Assembly (NCBI GenBank): GCA_964444665.1
Contig: CAYUIE010000009.1
Coordinates: 1-64,000 of the forward strand
Source: CAYZTY01 sp964444665
Lineage (GTDB): Bacteria > Planctomycetota > Phycisphaerae > Sedimentisphaerales > CAYZTY01
Length of the DNA stretch: 64,000 nt
Direction of reading: 5' to 3'
A program made the translations under genes and the position numbers. This document shows positions 52,555 through 61,879 of the stretch, in pieces; within the stretch, counting starts at the first letter, position 1, and every line of letters starts with the position of its first letter. The notes under the pieces were generated by a model that made no database searches, was not told the DNA's origin, and saw only the letters and a program-made list of their open reading frames with translations.

Positions 52555-53226
52555 TTGAGATACACAATAGCCGCTAAGTTCAGGATAGGTGGGAACCTGA
52601 GGTTTTTATCACATCAGGAGACGGCAAGGCTTTTTCATTGTGCCCTGGTTCGCAGCCGAATCAAGCTCATCTACAGCCAGGGATTTAATCCCAGGCCGAG
52701 AATCTCGCTGCCTTTACCCAGAAGCGTGGGCCTTGAGGGCCAGGCCGAACTGATGTGTGCATTAATAGAGATAGACAGAGAAAACGAAATTGAGGACAAT
52801 GTAGATATACAGCAAATTCGGAGCCGGCTCGAACGGCAGCTTCCGCAAGGCTGTCGTCTCGTTTCGCTGGAGCTGATAAAAGGCAAAGCGAGATTTCATC
52901 CGGCTGCAGCGGTTTATGAATTCGAGCTGACTGGACCGGCACTGCTCGAAAAAACCAGGTTAGAGGCCGAGTCCCGATGTATCGGGAATGAGCATCTTTT
53001 CATAGAGCGAAGAATAGACGAAAAAGGCAATACCCGTGTGGTTGACATCGGCGGCTATATTAAGTCGGTTGAATTCGATAGTTTAAAGGTAGCTGTTACG
53101 TGCGGAATCGAACCCTCGGGTACGATAAGAGTAGATGAGATTCTAAAGCTGCTGGGTGTTGATGAGTCGATGATGTTAAGTGGTGTGAAACGAACTTGTA
53201 TAAAGTGGCGGACTGCCGTATCGTGA
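52555..53226 (+). CDS. TIGR03936/DUF2344 family protein
   Basis: A 223-residue protein of the DUF2344 family, recognisable by NLRFLSHQETARLFHCALVR, IKLIYSQGFNPRPRISLPLP and VGLEGQAELM. Members usually follow a radical SAM gene (TIGR03960) and precede RNase G; here the RNase G gene follows by 64 bases, but the radical SAM partner is absent from this neighbourhood. Function is unresolved. The start is TTG at 52555. Confidence 0.85.
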   Translation: MRYTIAAKFRIGGNLRFLSHQETARLFHCALVRSRIKLIYSQGFNPRPRISLPLPRSVGLEGQAELMCALIEIDRENEIEDNVDIQQIRSRLERQLPQGCRLVSLELIKGKARFHPAAAVYEFELTGPALLEKTRLEAESRCIGNEHLFIERRIDEKGNTRVVDIGGYIKSVEFDSLKVAVTCGIEPSGTIRVDEILKLLGVDESMMLSGVKRTCIKWRTAVS

Positions 53227-53290
53227 AGGCAGGAGGCTGTGTGTGAATCCGCCAGGGATGGAAAATTTGTAGTCGTTGTAGGGACTTGTT

Positions 53291-54817
53291 ATGGCAAGAG
53301 AGATGTTGATAAATGTGGCTGAGACGGAAGAATGCCGGATAGCGGTTGTTGCCGGCAGTGTACTGGAAGAGCTTTACGTCGAGAGGACAGGCCTAGCCAG
53401 TCACGTAGGGAACATTTACAAGGGCAAGGTTGTGAATGTTGAGCCGGGCATACAGGCGGCGTTTGTGGATTTTGGAATCGGCAAGAATGGTTTTCTACAC
53501 ATTAGTGATTTGCATCCCCGATATTTTCCGGGACAGAAAGAAAACTTAACCGTAAGCGTTGGACGTCGAGAGTCGCTGAAGGACAGGCCTCCAATCCAGG
53601 GATGTCTCAAGAAAGGACAAAATATAATAGTTCAGGTGTCCAAAGAGGGACTCAAGACGAAAGGCCCGACGCTTAATACGTATCTTTCTTTGCCGGGCAA
53701 GTATCTGGTTATGATGCCGTGGATGGGCCAGCTCGGGGTATCGCAGAAAATCGAAAGCGAGGAAGAAAAGAAGAAACTGCGGCAATTGCTTATCGATTGC
53801 AATCCCCCGAAAGGATTTGGTTTCATTATCAGAACGGCTGGCCAGGACTGCTCGAAGCGTGATATGCAGGCCGATTTGAGGTATTTGGGCCGGTTGTGGA
53901 CAGCTATACAAAAGCGAATGAAAGCGGCCAGTGCACCTGCGGAGATTTATCAGGAGTCCGACCTGATAATAAGAACGCTACGGGATGTCTTCAACAGTAC
54001 AATAAGCAATATAGTGTGTGATTCGGAAAACATTGCGCGAAAGATAAAAGACTTCCTGAAGATAGCAATGCCACGTATGAAGGCGAGAGTGACGTTTTAT
54101 GCCGGCAAGACGCCTCTTTTTCATAAGTACAGGATTGAAAAAGAGATTAGTAAAATAGAATCCAATCGTGTGGAGCTTAAAAACGGTGGTTCGATAGTGA
54201 TAGAGCAGACTGAAGCACTGGTTGCTATTGATGTCAACAGTGGTCGATATCGAAAACGAAAAAACGCGGAACAAACGGCTTTTGAGATAAATATAGAAGC
54301 GGCGTTTGAGATACCCAGGCAGCTCAGATTACGCGACCTTGGCGGTGTGATTGTGTGTGATTTCATTGATATGCGAGTTGAGAAACATCGAAGGCAGGTG
54401 GAGCGGACGTTTCGTAAAGCAGTCAGAGCGGACCGGGCTCGGTCAAAAGTGCTGAGGATGAGCAGGTTCGGAATATTAGAAATAACAAGACAGAGGCTTC
54501 GTCCGTCTTTTCAGTCAAGCAGTTATCTGGCCTGTCCGCAGTGTGGCGGTACGGGGGTGGTCAAGAGCCACGAGGCACTGTCTATCGGAATCATCAGACT
54601 GCTTAACCTCGCATCGGCACATAAAGACATAAGGCGTATTGAGCTGATGGTGCCGCCTGATGTTGCAAGTTTTCTGCAGAATGAGAAACGATCTGCAGTA
54701 ACACAGATTGAACAGAAGACAAACAAGCGCGTCGTGATTAACTCCGAGCCGGCCTACGCCGGCGGGAAGCACAGTATGATATGTTACGACGGCCGCGGCA
54801 GTGTGGTTAAATTTTAA
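53291..54817 (+). CDS. rng: ribonuclease E/G family endoribonuclease
   Basis: A 508-residue enzyme with an N-terminal S1-type RNA-binding domain (GNIYKGKVVNVEPGIQAAFVD), a 5'-sensor and an RNase-E-like catalytic region. The two catalytic Asp sit in AIDVNSG (about 318) and GVIVCDFIDM (about 359), and a zinc-link CPQCGGTG is at about 418. The length and absence of a C-terminal scaffold match RNase G. It processes rRNA and mRNA. DUF2344 precedes it, as usual. Confidence 0.95.
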   Translation: MAREMLINVAETEECRIAVVAGSVLEELYVERTGLASHVGNIYKGKVVNVEPGIQAAFVDFGIGKNGFLHISDLHPRYFPGQKENLTVSVGRRESLKDRPPIQGCLKKGQNIIVQVSKEGLKTKGPTLNTYLSLPGKYLVMMPWMGQLGVSQKIESEEEKKKLRQLLIDCNPPKGFGFIIRTAGQDCSKRDMQADLRYLGRLWTAIQKRMKAASAPAEIYQESDLIIRTLRDVFNSTISNIVCDSENIARKIKDFLKIAMPRMKARVTFYAGKTPLFHKYRIEKEISKIESNRVELKNGGSIVIEQTEALVAIDVNSGRYRKRKNAEQTAFEINIEAAFEIPRQLRLRDLGGVIVCDFIDMRVEKHRRQVERTFRKAVRADRARSKVLRMSRFGILEITRQRLRPSFQSSSYLACPQCGGTGVVKSHEALSIGIIRLLNLASAHKDIRRIELMVPPDVASFLQNEKRSAVTQIEQKTNKRVVINSEPAYAGGKHSMICYDGRGSVVKF

Positions 54818-54855
54818 CCGCCTTGTAACCGTTCAGCGAGCTTCGAAGAAGTAAA

Positions 54856-55860
54856 ATGGCAAAGGTGAAGAGAAAAGCTGAGATTAAATTAGACATCGAA
54901 TATGCCAGAAGCGTTATCCGGGCCGAGGCGGCGGGCGTGGAAGCTATGACGGGAGTTGTTGACGATTCGTTTGCCCGTGCGGCCCGGATGATTTACGACT
55001 GCTCGGGCTCAGTGATAGTAACCGGCATTGGTAAGGCCGGTATAATCGGCCGGAAAATTAGCGCGACGCTGGCTTCAACGGGTACTCCAAGCCATTTCCT
55101 TCATCCTGCAGAGGCGGTTCACGGAGATCTGGGAAGATTACGTCGTGATGATCTCGTTGTGGTTCTTAGTTACGGTGGTGAGACGGACGAGATTATTCGG
55201 TTAATAAATCTGGTTAAGCAGTTAGAGATAAAACTTGTATCGGTTACAGGCAGTCGCGATTCACGTCTTAGCAAGTATAGCGATATTCTTCTTTGCATAG
55301 GTCAAATGTCGGAGGCCTGCCCGCTGGGGATAGCGCCGAGCGTATCAACGGCCTGTATGCTGGCGATTGGTGATGCTCTTGCGTTTACAGTGATGAAGGC
55401 GCGGGATTTCACCGTGGAGGATTATGCCCGCTTTCATCCTGCCGGTTCCCTGGGGACAAAGCTGATAACAGTCGAGCAGTCGATGCTTTTCCAGGTCGGG
55501 GAGGAGCTGCCTGTTGTTGAAGTAACCGACAGCATTCAGCAGATGCTGGCCAAAACCAGCTCCCTGAAGCGCCACGGTGCCGTTATGGTTGTAGACGACC
55601 GGGGCAGGTTGGTGGGCATTATTACCGATGCCGACCTGCGCCGGCTGGTGGCCCTGGAAGGTCCGGCAGTGTTTGCCAGGAAACTCTGTGACGTGATGAA
55701 GGCTGACTGCAAACGTATAAGGAGGGACGCACTTGCTGCCGAGGCGATGGCGATTTTTCACAAATTCAGGATAGATGATTTGCCGGTTGTTGATGCCGAT
55801 GAGAAACCGGTGGGGCTGATTGACGTACAGGATATTGTAGCAATAAAAGTCGTGGGCTGA
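54856..55860 (+). CDS. kdsD: arabinose-5-phosphate isomerase (KdsD/KpsF type)
   Basis: A 334-residue isomerase that makes arabinose 5-phosphate for Kdo synthesis. The N-terminal SIS domain has VIVTGIGKAGIIGRKISATLAS and the ASTGTPSHFLHPAEAVHGDLG motif; two CBS domains follow (about 210-330, e.g. GIITDADLRR, VGLIDVQDI). kdsC follows by 41 bases, then the LptC-like gene, the canonical order in Gram-negative bacteria. Confidence 0.95.
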   Translation: MAKVKRKAEIKLDIEYARSVIRAEAAGVEAMTGVVDDSFARAARMIYDCSGSVIVTGIGKAGIIGRKISATLASTGTPSHFLHPAEAVHGDLGRLRRDDLVVVLSYGGETDEIIRLINLVKQLEIKLVSVTGSRDSRLSKYSDILLCIGQMSEACPLGIAPSVSTACMLAIGDALAFTVMKARDFTVEDYARFHPAGSLGTKLITVEQSMLFQVGEELPVVEVTDSIQQMLAKTSSLKRHGAVMVVDDRGRLVGIITDADLRRLVALEGPAVFARKLCDVMKADCKRIRRDALAAEAMAIFHKFRIDDLPVVDADEKPVGLIDVQDIVAIKVVG

Positions 55861-55901
55861 GTGCGGAAGACGGCCGGTGCGAGGAGATTTTCCAAATATC
55901 A

Positions 55902-56423
55902 ATGGCACAAGAACCTAACCTTGCTGATATAAAATTGCTGGTGATGGACGTTGACGGCGTTCTTACTGACGGTGGTGTGATAATTCATCCCGACGGTTCC
56001 GAGAGCAAAGTCTTTAACGTACTGGACGGCCATGGGATTCGGATGTGGCATCGGGCGGGTTTGAAGACGGCTATTATGAGTGGACGAACCGCTGAGGCAA
56101 CAAAACTCAGGGCCGGACAGCTTGAGATTGCGTACGTTTATCAGGAATGTACCGAGAAAGTCCCGGCATTTGAGAGGCTTCTAAAAGAAAGCGACCTTTC
56201 GGCAAATGAGGTGGCTTATATTGGTGATGATGTGCTTGATTTGCCTGTGATGAGAAGAGCCGGTTTTGCGGTGGCGGTGAATAATGCGACCGAGGATGTC
56301 AAACAGCACGCCCACTATGTGACCAGCCGAAGCGGCGGCCGCGGGGCGGTGCGCGAAATGATTGAATATATCTTAAAGAAAACCGGCAGGTGGACAGAAC
56401 TGATGGAGAGATATCGTGCATAA
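55902..56423 (+). CDS. kdsC: KDO-8-phosphate phosphatase (KdsC type)
   Basis: A 173-residue HAD phosphatase that removes phosphate from Kdo-8-P. It has MDVDGVLTDGG (motif I), MSGRTAEATKLRA (motif II) and IGDDVLDLPVMRRAG (motif III/IV), and the C0-type short cap of the KdsC tetramer. Position right after kdsD supports the assignment. Confidence 0.93.
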   Translation: MAQEPNLADIKLLVMDVDGVLTDGGVIIHPDGSESKVFNVLDGHGIRMWHRAGLKTAIMSGRTAEATKLRAGQLEIAYVYQECTEKVPAFERLLKESDLSANEVAYIGDDVLDLPVMRRAGFAVAVNNATEDVKQHAHYVTSRSGGRGAVREMIEYILKKTGRWTELMERYRA

Positions 56424-56441
56424 GCTTAATGCGAGTCGATT

Positions 56442-58655
56442 ATGGCGCTGAAATCCAGGAAATTGTATATATGGCTCATAGGATTGGGGACGGTATTCTT
56501 TATTTACATTTTGTACGGTTTTGTAAGTCGAACTGCCCCGATTGATGTTGATAGAGAATTTTCCAGCCCTCTGGCGCAAAAGCAGATACCGGAATTTGGC
56601 GGCGAACAAGGAGTGATAGGAGATGCGAAGGTCGGCACAGTTACAATGGCCAAATACAGAACCGCGGACAGAGAGTTTGGCTTTGTCAGGCTTCTGCACA
56701 AAAGCGGTGATATGTGGGAGATTGAAAAGCCTTATATGAAGGTTTTTCAGCCGACTCTGCGATGCGATATTACCGCGGCCACGGGAATGGTGGATGTGGA
56801 AATGGCGGCGGGCAGACCGAACCCGAAAAATGCCAAACTCAGCGGAGACGTTACAATTCATATTTTCTCCAACGAGGCCGCGGAAATGCAAGAGAGTTAT
56901 ATTTATCTTGACGAGCTGGACTTTGTGAGTGAAAGGTCGGAGTTCTCGACGGATGGCCCGGTTAGGTTTGTTTCGCAGCAGGCGGAAATGGTCGGCACAG
57001 GGCTGCGGCTTGTTTACGACGAAGTCGTTAACCAGCTTGTACTTTTGAAGATAGTTGATTTGGATTTCTTACATCTTAAAGAGCAGCCGGGCAAAGCTTT
57101 TCTTGCCGGGGATGATGTGAAAGTTGCCGATACCTCAATTGTCTCGGATGCACCTGAGCAGCCCAGAAGTGTTGACTCTGCGGAGGTCTCTGCAACACCA
57201 GGCTCGAAGGACGGACAATACTATAAATGTGTGTTTAGTAATAACGTTGCTATTGAATACGGCAGGCAGTTAATTTTTGCCGACCAGATTAGCATTAATA
57301 ACTTATCTCGACACAGCTCGGAAAAAAAGCACAATGGCAAAGACACAAGCCGGAGCGGCTCACCCGAAGCTGGTTCAGCGATTGAGTCGGTTGCCGCGTC
57401 CAGTCAGCCGGAAGAAGCTAAGCAATCTTCTGATGATCATGTTGATATTCACGTAACCTGTGAAAATGGCATCGTGGTTACACCTATGAAGCCTGCCGGT
57501 GGAACACAAGCAGCGCAGGATTTGAGTCCGCACAACGGTGAGGCTCTTTTTGCACAGGAAAGTAAAGGAAATGATTATGCCGAGACGGTTGGGGATTATA
57601 AACCGATGCGTGATAATCCTTCAATCGGCAGGGATGCCAATGCAACAGGCGTCCTTCGTGCGGAAAGAATTGACTATGATATACTAACGGGCAACGTGTT
57701 TGCTGCCGGGTCGGTGGATTTTACTCTGGCAAGAGGAGCTTTGGATGATTGGCAGCCGAATGGTGATGTACTGCCTGCCGGCGAAGCAGGAAACGGCAAA
57801 ACCAGGCGGATAAGAATAACCGCCGACAGAGAGGCTCAGTTCCTTTCAGCAACAAATGAAGTGGTTTTCAAAGGCAATGTGGTAGGAAATATGCTCGAAG
57901 GCAAAGAGGGATATGAGCAAACTACCAAGGTCTTCGGCGAGAAATTAACTGCGGCATTGAGCAATCAGCAGTCGGATGGGGGCGAAGATTCATCAGTGGA
58001 GATTGAGCGTGCCAGAGTTACCGGCGGGACGGCAAAACTGGATATGGTCAGAACATCGCCGGAAGGCTTCCGGAGTGGTACCGAACTGAAATGCGCTCAA
58101 ATAGACTACGATAAGCTGACAGAGACAATTTTAGCGACCGGGCCGGGACTTATAAAAGTTGATAATTCAAATGTGCCGACGCAGCAGGATAGTTCGGGTC
58201 TTCTCGGTCTTAAGGAGCCCTGTTATGCGCTTATTGATAACTTTGATAAACTGCATTGGCTTATCCGAGAGCAGAAAGTCGTCGCTGAGTCGGTCTCGCA
58301 GGATTTACATATCGGCTATCTTCCGGTTGAAGGTTCCGATTACGGCCTGCCTGTAACCATCAATACAAGCCACATAGATGTCAGGTTGTCCGAAACAAAC
58401 CGTGGGCGCAGCGAGATTTCCACGCTTACCGCATCCGGAGGAATTTACTATTCCGAAGGCCGGCTTTATGAATTTGTCGGCAGCAAGCTGTTCTACGACG
58501 GTGAAAGCTCGGTAATGCGTGTAGAGGGCGAGCCGGGCCGAACCTGCCTGCTTAACGGCGTTTTTGTTGACGATATAACGTACGATTTGACTACCGGCAG
58601 TGTTCAAGCCGATATTGCGGGCGCAGGTGCACTGATTATGAAGGGAAGTAAGTAG
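56442..58655 (+). CDS. large LptC/LptA-like LPS-transport protein
   Basis: A 737-residue protein with an N-terminal membrane anchor (about 9-28), an LptC-like beta region (about 60-210, SGDVTIHIFSN, YIYLDELDF, FVSQQAEM), and later LptA/OstA-like segments (FAAGSVDFTL near 430, FKGNVVGNM near 480, LTASGGIYY near 665). E. coli LptC is about 190 residues. The middle has an Asp/Ser-rich low-complexity stretch (about 290-400). Next to kdsC, it probably forms part of the periplasmic LPS bridge in one chain (inference). No lptB is seen next to it. Confidence 0.75.
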   Translation: MALKSRKLYIWLIGLGTVFFIYILYGFVSRTAPIDVDREFSSPLAQKQIPEFGGEQGVIGDAKVGTVTMAKYRTADREFGFVRLLHKSGDMWEIEKPYMKVFQPTLRCDITAATGMVDVEMAAGRPNPKNAKLSGDVTIHIFSNEAAEMQESYIYLDELDFVSERSEFSTDGPVRFVSQQAEMVGTGLRLVYDEVVNQLVLLKIVDLDFLHLKEQPGKAFLAGDDVKVADTSIVSDAPEQPRSVDSAEVSATPGSKDGQYYKCVFSNNVAIEYGRQLIFADQISINNLSRHSSEKKHNGKDTSRSGSPEAGSAIESVAASSQPEEAKQSSDDHVDIHVTCENGIVVTPMKPAGGTQAAQDLSPHNGEALFAQESKGNDYAETVGDYKPMRDNPSIGRDANATGVLRAERIDYDILTGNVFAAGSVDFTLARGALDDWQPNGDVLPAGEAGNGKTRRIRITADREAQFLSATNEVVFKGNVVGNMLEGKEGYEQTTKVFGEKLTAALSNQQSDGGEDSSVEIERARVTGGTAKLDMVRTSPEGFRSGTELKCAQIDYDKLTETILATGPGLIKVDNSNVPTQQDSSGLLGLKEPCYALIDNFDKLHWLIREQKVVAESVSQDLHIGYLPVEGSDYGLPVTINTSHIDVRLSETNRGRSEISTLTASGGIYYSEGRLYEFVGSKLFYDGESSVMRVEGEPGRTCLLNGVFVDDITYDLTTGSVQADIAGAGALIMKGSK

Positions 58656-58665
58656 TTACCCCTCG

Positions 58666-60699
58666 CTAACTTTCACTTTTTTTCCCGGCTGCGGCTGCCT
58701 CGACAATTTGCTGCTGTACATTAGGGGGGACCGGCTCGTAATGGCTCAGAGTCATAGAATAGCTTCCCTGCCCGCTGGTGACGCTTTTTAGCTGATTATT
58801 GTATTGGGCAACTTCGGCCAGCGGCACCTGAGCTTTGATAACAATCATATTACCTACGAGCATTTCCTGTCCCTGGATACGGCCTCGCCTGGAGGCCAGG
58901 TCGCCGGTGATATCGCCCATAACCTCAGTAGGTACGGTAACCTCAATATTAACAATCGGCTCAAGCAGGACAGGTTTAGCATTTTGCAGGGCATCGAGAA
59001 AAGCGCCCTTGCCTGCGGCCCGGAAAGCAACCTCTTTTGAATCGACGGGATGGTGTTTGCCGTCGTAAACCGAGACTTTTATGTCCTGTAACGGGAATCC
59101 GGCGAGAAATCCACTTGCCATTACGTCCTGTATGCCTTTCAGGACTGCCGGCTCATACTGCTTGGGAATTGAACCTCCGAAGATATCCCAGCTGTAGGCA
59201 AGCGATGGGTCGGAATCACGCTCGGCAGGCTCGACACGCAGATAAACCTCACCGAATTGGCCGGCGCCACCAGTCTGCTTCTTGTGGCGGTAATGGCCCT
59301 CCGCTTTTGAGGTAATAGTCCCGGTATACGGTATTTTGGGTGGTTTGGTATTGACCGAGAGTTTGTAGCGTTTCTCCATCTTTGAGAGAATAACGCGTAA
59401 GTGTAAATCTCCGAGACCGTTAATAACCAGCTCTTTTGTCTGCGAGTCGTGGGTAACCTTAAAACAGGGATTTTCTTCTGAAAGCCTTTCGAGAGCGGCA
59501 CTGATTTTCTGCTCATCGCCCTTGGCGGCCGGCTCAAGGGCCAATGCAAACATCGGCTCCGGCAGCGGAAGCATATCCAGCTTGCCCGCGACCTTTCCAT
59601 CATGAATGAAATCGCCGACCTGAAGCTCGTCAATCTTGGCCAGTGTTATAATATCGCCGGCGATTCCTGCATCGGTTTCCTTATTTTCAGCGCCCTGCGA
59701 TTTTAGTATATGGCCCGGCCTGATACCTTTTTTCTCGTCGTTGCGCAGGAAGCTTGTGTCTGGTTGAAGTGTGCCGCTAAAAAGGCGTATCGATACGTGC
59801 TTCATATTCGAGCGCTGGTCAAAACCAACTTTGAAAACAAGTCCTGCAAGGGGGCCGGTCGCATCGGCCTGCAGCCCAACGGCCTGGCCATCGGTCTTGA
59901 GTTGCCTCGGGGGGGCCTGCGCGGGTGAAGGTGCGTACATAGTTATAAAGTCTAACAATTCGGATATGCCGATTTCAGAGGTGGCACTTGTGAAAACAAC
60001 CGGAACAATTGTACCACTCACCAGAGCTTTTACGCAGACCGAAGCGATTTTTCCCGGTGAAATGGTCTCGCCTGCCAGATACTTTTCCATAAGTTCGTCA
60101 TCAGCCTCAATGATGCTTTCGATTAATTCGGTATGTGCCTGTGCCACGTCCATTACAGGTGACTCGCCGGAGTCGTTTTTTATGCAGTCGATAAGTGTTG
60201 TTTTGTCGGCACAAGGCAGATTAGCGCAACGACACTGTGGGCCGAAACTCTGGCGAATATTACCGAGCAAACCGGCAAGGTCGATGTTTTCAGCGTTTAT
60301 CTTGTTAACAACGATTATTCTTGGCATATTGGCATTTGTAGCAAGCTGGAAGAACCTATGCGTATTAATTTGTATTCCGGCCGAGGCGCTTATGACTATT
60401 ACGGCCGTATCAGCCGCGGAAATCGGTCTAATCGCTGCGCCTATGAAATCGGGATAACCAGGAGTGTCGATGACATTGATAAACTTACCGGCATGGTTGG
60501 TATTAATCAGAGCGGAGTGAATTGAGTGTTGTCGTTGTTTTTCTTCCTCGTCGAAGTCACAGATTGTGGTTTTCTCGTCAACTTTTCCAAGACGATTGAT
60601 AGCGCCGGTTTTGTGCAGGATAGCTTCGGCAAGCGATGTTTTGCCGGCACCTCCGTGCCCAAGAAGTACGATGTTGCGAATGTCATTCGTTTTAACCAC
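58666..60699 (-). CDS. elongation factor G paralogue (EF-G2 type)
   Basis: A 677-residue EF-G-like translational GTPase, with P-loop GHGGAGKT (14-21), DTPGYPDF at about 78, the domain IV/V region and a C-terminal YNNQLKSVTSGQGS motif. The G4 motif reads NKIN (132-135), where family members normally have NKxD. The switch region QRQHSIHS lacks the usual RGIT, as in other EF-G2 proteins. Start is GTG at 60699, preceded by GGGAGG. Normally EF-G2 co-exists with a main fusA elsewhere. Confidence 0.88.
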   Translation of the reverse strand: MVKTNDIRNIVLLGHGGAGKTSLAEAILHKTGAINRLGKVDEKTTICDFDEEEKQRQHSIHSALINTNHAGKFINVIDTPGYPDFIGAAIRPISAADTAVIVISASAGIQINTHRFFQLATNANMPRIIVVNKINAENIDLAGLLGNIRQSFGPQCRCANLPCADKTTLIDCIKNDSGESPVMDVAQAHTELIESIIEADDELMEKYLAGETISPGKIASVCVKALVSGTIVPVVFTSATSEIGISELLDFITMYAPSPAQAPPRQLKTDGQAVGLQADATGPLAGLVFKVGFDQRSNMKHVSIRLFSGTLQPDTSFLRNDEKKGIRPGHILKSQGAENKETDAGIAGDIITLAKIDELQVGDFIHDGKVAGKLDMLPLPEPMFALALEPAAKGDEQKISAALERLSEENPCFKVTHDSQTKELVINGLGDLHLRVILSKMEKRYKLSVNTKPPKIPYTGTITSKAEGHYRHKKQTGGAGQFGEVYLRVEPAERDSDPSLAYSWDIFGGSIPKQYEPAVLKGIQDVMASGFLAGFPLQDIKVSVYDGKHHPVDSKEVAFRAAGKGAFLDALQNAKPVLLEPIVNIEVTVPTEVMGDITGDLASRRGRIQGQEMLVGNMIVIKAQVPLAEVAQYNNQLKSVTSGQGSYSMTLSHYEPVPPNVQQQIVEAAAAGKKSES

Positions 60700-61378
60700 A
60701 GTTTTTAGCCTCCCAAGACTTTGCTGTCAGTAGCCGTCTACGGCGGTTTTCCCCCAACACCACTGCCCCCGAGCCGTCGATTGAGGGCCGCCAAAGACAA
60801 TTTGTTAATTTGTTGGCCCGGCTCAGTGGCAAAATACTTTCGCCTACCAGGGCCTTTGGAAAAGTAAAATCATACAGAGACTGAAACTTAAAAGCAAGAG
60901 TATTTGTCGTTTTCTGTAAATGAAAGGTGCACGTAGAGCTTAGAGATACTTTTTATGCATCTATGGTTTTTTTACCATATTTGGCTTGGCCATGTCGGCT
61001 ATAGAGCACATTTTCACATCTACCGGAAGCTTCCATCCGTGAAATTTTAAACTGTACACCCAAAATAGGTTTGAAATTAAACAAGTATTTTATCAATGTC
61101 GAAGAATGACGGTGTCTGGACCGATAATTTTTTTGAAAAGTTCTTTTACAAAATAAGGACTTTCAGAGGCTTTTTTATGTAATTTGCTTAATTGCCGAAC
61201 AAGCTGCAACAGCCTGAAGTTCCGTTAAAAACCGGATTGTCAGTTTCCAAAAAGGGCCCGGTAACTTTTATCACTAAGTTGGTTATTCTTTGCTAATATA
61301 GCAGTTAATTTGAGACGATAGAATACGGACGAGACAACATAGGAATGTTATAAACAGATTTGGAAATGGAGCCTTATC
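60700..61378. other. intergenic region with structured EF-G2 leader
   Basis: A 679-base gap. The part nearest EF-G2 holds the hairpin described at 60760-60829 and a smaller hairpin GCCG/CGGC at about 60733-60744. The rest is AT-rich; no gene or tRNA is seen, and no clear promoter for the response regulator. Confidence 0.45.
60760..60829 (-). promoter_or_regulatory. structured 5' leader of the EF-G2 gene
   Basis: The 15-base run at 60815-60829 (GGCC-CGGCTC-AGTGG) is fully complementary to three separate 5' segments: CCACT (60760-60764), GAGCCG (60771-60776) and GGCC (60786-60789), leaving bulges of 6 and 9 bases on one side only. It lies about 60-130 bases upstream of the GTG of the EF-G2 gene on the minus strand, inside its probable leader. 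I do not recognise a known riboswitch. Confidence 0.55.
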
Positions 61379-61798
61379 ATGTTGGGATTATTTAAGTCAA
61401 AAAAGAAAACGACTCATGCTAAAATACTTATCGTTGATGATGAAACCGATGTTGTCAACAGCGTAAAGTATCATCTTAAGTCCTACGAATTTGAGGTAGC
61501 CACAGCCAGCAATGGTAAAGAAGGTCTGGAAAAAGCAGTAGATGAGAAACCTGACCTTATACTGTTGGATATCAGTATGCCGGTTATGGATGGTTACGAG
61601 ATGCTCGAGCGTCTTAGAAATCATCCTGATATAAAAAACACACCCGTAATTATGTTTACCGCGTATAGTGAAATAACGCATGTTGCTATGGCTGCTGGTC
61701 TCGGCATAGAAGACTACGTTACCAAGCCGTTTGATTTCACAGATTTGATGGATAAAATAACGTGCGCTCTGGAAAATAAAAACAACGGTAATGCATAA
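61379..61798 (+). CDS. single-domain response regulator
   Basis: A 139-residue CheY-type receiver with no output domain. The phosphoacceptor is in LILLDISMPVMDGYEML (Asp about 59), the conserved acidic pair in VDDETDV, Thr in MFTAYSE and Lys in DYVTKPFDF. It precedes the hybrid kinase by 81 bases and is a likely partner. Confidence 0.93.
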   Translation: MLGLFKSKKKTTHAKILIVDDETDVVNSVKYHLKSYEFEVATASNGKEGLEKAVDEKPDLILLDISMPVMDGYEMLERLRNHPDIKNTPVIMFTAYSEITHVAMAAGLGIEDYVTKPFDFTDLMDKITCALENKNNGNA

Positions 61799-61879
61799 AC
61801 ACAATCCGGGAAAACACAAAAGACAATGTGAGTTATAATTTGCCGAGGGGCGAAGTACATACAGGATGCAGGAGTCGAG

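Noticed and set aside
60760..60829. Cobalamin riboswitch, because the minus-strand leader contains GCCACTG
   Set aside because: The rest of the B12 core (the AGYCMGGAGACC box and the GGTGAAAATCC region) is absent, and the order of pieces does not fit.
60700..61378. A stable RNA gene (SRP RNA, 6S RNA or tRNA) in the large gap
   Set aside because: No tRNA-like arms, SRP tetraloop or 6S-like long duplex seen; only the leader structure was supported.
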